In this document: piece after piece, positions 4,642 to 6,141 of the stretch
How positions within the stretch are numbered: the first letter of the stretch is position 1
How the letters are laid out: the number at the start of each line of letters is the position of its first letter
Source: CAYVDB01 sp964450705
Lineage (GTDB): Bacteria; Patescibacteriota; Minisyncoccia; Phycocordibacterales; Zambryskibacteraceae
Length of the DNA stretch: 6,141 nt
Assembly: GCA_964450705.1 (NCBI GenBank)
Contig: CAYVDB010000028.1
Coordinates: 1 to 6,141 of the forward strand
Direction of reading: 5' to 3'
Program-made: the position numbers and the translations under genes
Notes under the pieces: generated by a model
Told to the model about the DNA's origin: nothing
The model's database searches: none
The model's input: the letters and a program-made list of their open reading frames with translations, nothing else

Positions 4642-6006
4642 TTAGTTTTCACCCACTTTTAAGGTAATTTTTTGAGTATCTTTAGGAAAACTTCTTTTCC
4701 AAAACGGACGAATAATCCCTTCTGCAGATTTTACTCCACTAAAATTTGCCATTATAGTCCCAAGTTCCTTTTTCCCCTTACCAGCCAACTCTGATTTAAT
4801 AACAACTTCATCAAACTGAGACATTAGAGATACCGTCCCATTTAAAGAGAAGGTGACTGTTTCTGGATCTTCGCCTCGAAGGATATCTTTATCTTTCAAT
4901 TCAAGAGTTAACCCAGAAGAATTTACAATATCTACATTATTTTTGAGAAGGTTTGGGGCAACTTTGGTTGCAACGTCTCGAGCGAGAGATTTCTTAGGGA
5001 TTAATATTGCCCGGAACGTACCTTGTTGGTTTATTGTTACTGAAGAGCCAGTATCGTTTGATTGCGGTAGGTCAGTATAGAGAACTAGCTCACTTCCGGG
5101 GATAAGAACAAAGCCTTCTGGAATTTGTTGAGAAGCTTCCTTTTGAAGCTCAAGAGAAAGGGTTTCAGAGAGAGATTGGCTTGCGCTCTTTTGATCAGCT
5201 TCCCCTACTTTTTTGACGGTGCCCACAAAACCACCTGACATATCAGTTTTTGATCGTGCGTATATTCCTTTATATCGAACAGGGTCATCCTTAAACCCCG
5301 GCACGGTAAAGTCGGTTTTAGATATGTTGTACTTTTCACCGACTTCATCAGCATAGACAATCACTTCTACAGACCCAGGTACAGTTTGATTATTTTCAGT
5401 CTTTTTTCCTGGGACAACTATGGATTCGTTAATCCTATAAATAAGTCCTGCTGGGGTCTCAAAACGAGTATTCTTAATTAACCTTTGAGGAGAAGTATCA
5501 ACATTGTTGTAGACGACTATAGCCCCGCTTGATTTCCTTTCAACCTTTTCCTCGCCTGTAGCTGGAACGTCTTTACCTGCACTCTTGGTTAAGGTAAGAA
5601 TTTCAAAACCTAACTCCTCTGCGTTAGGATTTTTCTTGGCAGTAAATATAGTTTCTGGAGAAAGAGTTACCGTATCAACCATAGGAGATATGATCACGGT
5701 TGCGCTAGAAAAAATTGAGGCGATAACAAAAACAATAATTAGCACTGCCCCAACTACACCGGCCCAAATACCGACTTTATTTTTTGATGAGTAAGAAACG
5801 GGAAACTTACCTTCCTCATATGAATATATTTTAGAAGAATTTTGTATTGGAGTTGTTGTTGTAGGAGTTGGGATTTCTTTTGGTGTTGATTTCTTTGTTG
5901 GAATATCAGCGATTGGTTCTCGTTTTGTTGAACGATTTGGTAAAGGAATATTACGAATAGATCTTTTCTCTGGAGGCACTATGTCTTGAAGGATATTTTT
6001 TGCCAT
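4642..6006 (-). CDS. Single-pass membrane protein with baseplate-J-like region (CPR-type, function unknown)
   Basis: This 454-residue protein has no assigned function. Residues 1-75 are a Pro/Thr/Lys-rich, probably disordered N-terminal part (PTPTTTTPI at 46-54). One strong transmembrane helix follows at about 78-100 (VGIWAGVVGAVLIIVFVIAS), with no signal peptidase site evident. By the positive-inside rule the N-terminus should be cytoplasmic and about 350 residues should lie outside. The outer part contains SSGAIVVYNNVDTSPQRLIK (159-178), TRFETPAGLIYRI (180-192), VPGSVEVIVYADEVGEKYN (209-227) and FTVPGF (233-238). This layout resembles the baseplate J-like core seen in proteins of Parcubacteria and related groups. 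SGGFVGTVK (257-265) and a C-terminal domain ending near GVKSAEGIIRPFWKRSFP (424-441) follow. There are no cysteines. It precedes infA and probably has its own promoter. Cell-envelope assembly or a secretion/injection-like complex is possible, but that is inference. Confidence 0.85.
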   Translation of the reverse strand: MAKNILQDIVPPEKRSIRNIPLPNRSTKREPIADIPTKKSTPKEIPTPTTTTPIQNSSKIYSYEEGKFPVSYSSKNKVGIWAGVVGAVLIIVFVIASIFSSATVIISPMVDTVTLSPETIFTAKKNPNAEELGFEILTLTKSAGKDVPATGEEKVERKSSGAIVVYNNVDTSPQRLIKNTRFETPAGLIYRINESIVVPGKKTENNQTVPGSVEVIVYADEVGEKYNISKTDFTVPGFKDDPVRYKGIYARSKTDMSGGFVGTVKKVGEADQKSASQSLSETLSLELQKEASQQIPEGFVLIPGSELVLYTDLPQSNDTGSSVTINQQGTFRAILIPKKSLARDVATKVAPNLLKNNVDIVNSSGLTLELKDKDILRGEDPETVTFSLNGTVSLMSQFDEVVIKSELAGKGKKELGTIMANFSGVKSAEGIIRPFWKRSFPKDTQKITLKVGEN

Positions 6007-6029
6007 AAAAAACCAAGTATTAAGTGTTG

Positions 6030-6035
6030 ATTATA
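6030..6035 (-). promoter_or_regulatory. -10 box of a likely promoter for the membrane-protein gene
   Basis: TATAAT, a perfect -10 hexamer, lies on the minus strand 23 bases before the ATG at 6006, so the leader would be about 17 bases. I find no good -35 at 16-18 bases upstream (the bases there read AGTTCT). The remaining leader lacks a Shine-Dalgarno sequence. The location is right, but in AT-rich DNA a lone -10 box is weak evidence. Confidence 0.4.
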
Positions 6036-6141
6036 GATTCTATATTAATACGAGAACTTCTTCATTGTAAATGATGAGTTTCTGAAAAATACATCACCGA
6101 AAGAATCCCAAGCGCCAAAAAAGGATCTTCTCTGACATATG
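6036..6141. other. Right-edge stretch without a supported gene
   Basis: Two minus-strand frames are open from the right edge: one to TGA at 6064-6062 (25 codons) and one to TAA at 6047-6045 (31 codons). Either could be the tail of an upstream gene, for example the first, which reads REDPFLALGILSVMYFSETH near its end. Both are too short to recognise or to choose between. No plus-strand gene and no terminator hairpin are seen. Confidence 0.3.

Noticed and set aside
1..6141. CRISPR arrays, insertion sequences or mobile elements
   Set aside because: No direct-repeat arrays, transposase-like frames or terminal inverted repeats were seen; nearly all sequence is taken up by housekeeping genes.

Overview
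The window looks like a piece of a Candidate Phyla Radiation (Patescibacteria) chromosome, most likely a Parcubacteria-type lineage. The reasons are the AT-rich sequence, the short and divergent ribosomal proteins (an L13 of about 115 residues, an S4 without N-terminal cysteines), starts that mostly lack a Shine-Dalgarno sequence, and a single-pass membrane protein with a baseplate-J-like extracellular region of a kind I associate with that group. This placement comes from recognising protein families, not from a database search. The genetic code appears standard: ten complete genes stop with TAA (nine) or TAG (rpsD).

All genes are read from the minus strand, so transcription runs from right to left. 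From right to left: a short non-coding edge (6007-6141) with a promoter-like -10 box; a 454-residue membrane-anchored protein (4642-6006); then an alpha-type ribosomal/RNA polymerase operon, infA-rpmJ-rpsM-rpsK-rpsD-rpoA-rplQ-rplM-rpsI (4596 down to 548). An intrinsic terminator (510-543) follows. The last gene is the 5' part of grpE (413 to the left edge), running in the same direction as a separate unit.

The operon encodes initiation factor IF-1, 30S proteins S13, S11, S4 and S9, 50S proteins L36, L17 and L13, and the RNA polymerase alpha subunit. It thus couples translation initiation, ribosome assembly and transcription capacity. Most junctions are tight (3-21 nt). The exceptions are 60 nt before rpmJ, which carries a good sigma-70-type promoter, and 106 nt between rpsM and rpsK. 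The 106-nt gap is non-coding and folds into a long interrupted hairpin that begins within the end of rpsM. It is the strongest unexplained signal here.

Other points of note: infA has a promoter so close to its start that the mRNA may be leaderless; only rpsM has a convincing Shine-Dalgarno sequence; and the secY-adk-map genes that often precede infA are replaced by the membrane protein. Apart from these, the window is a well-conserved housekeeping locus.
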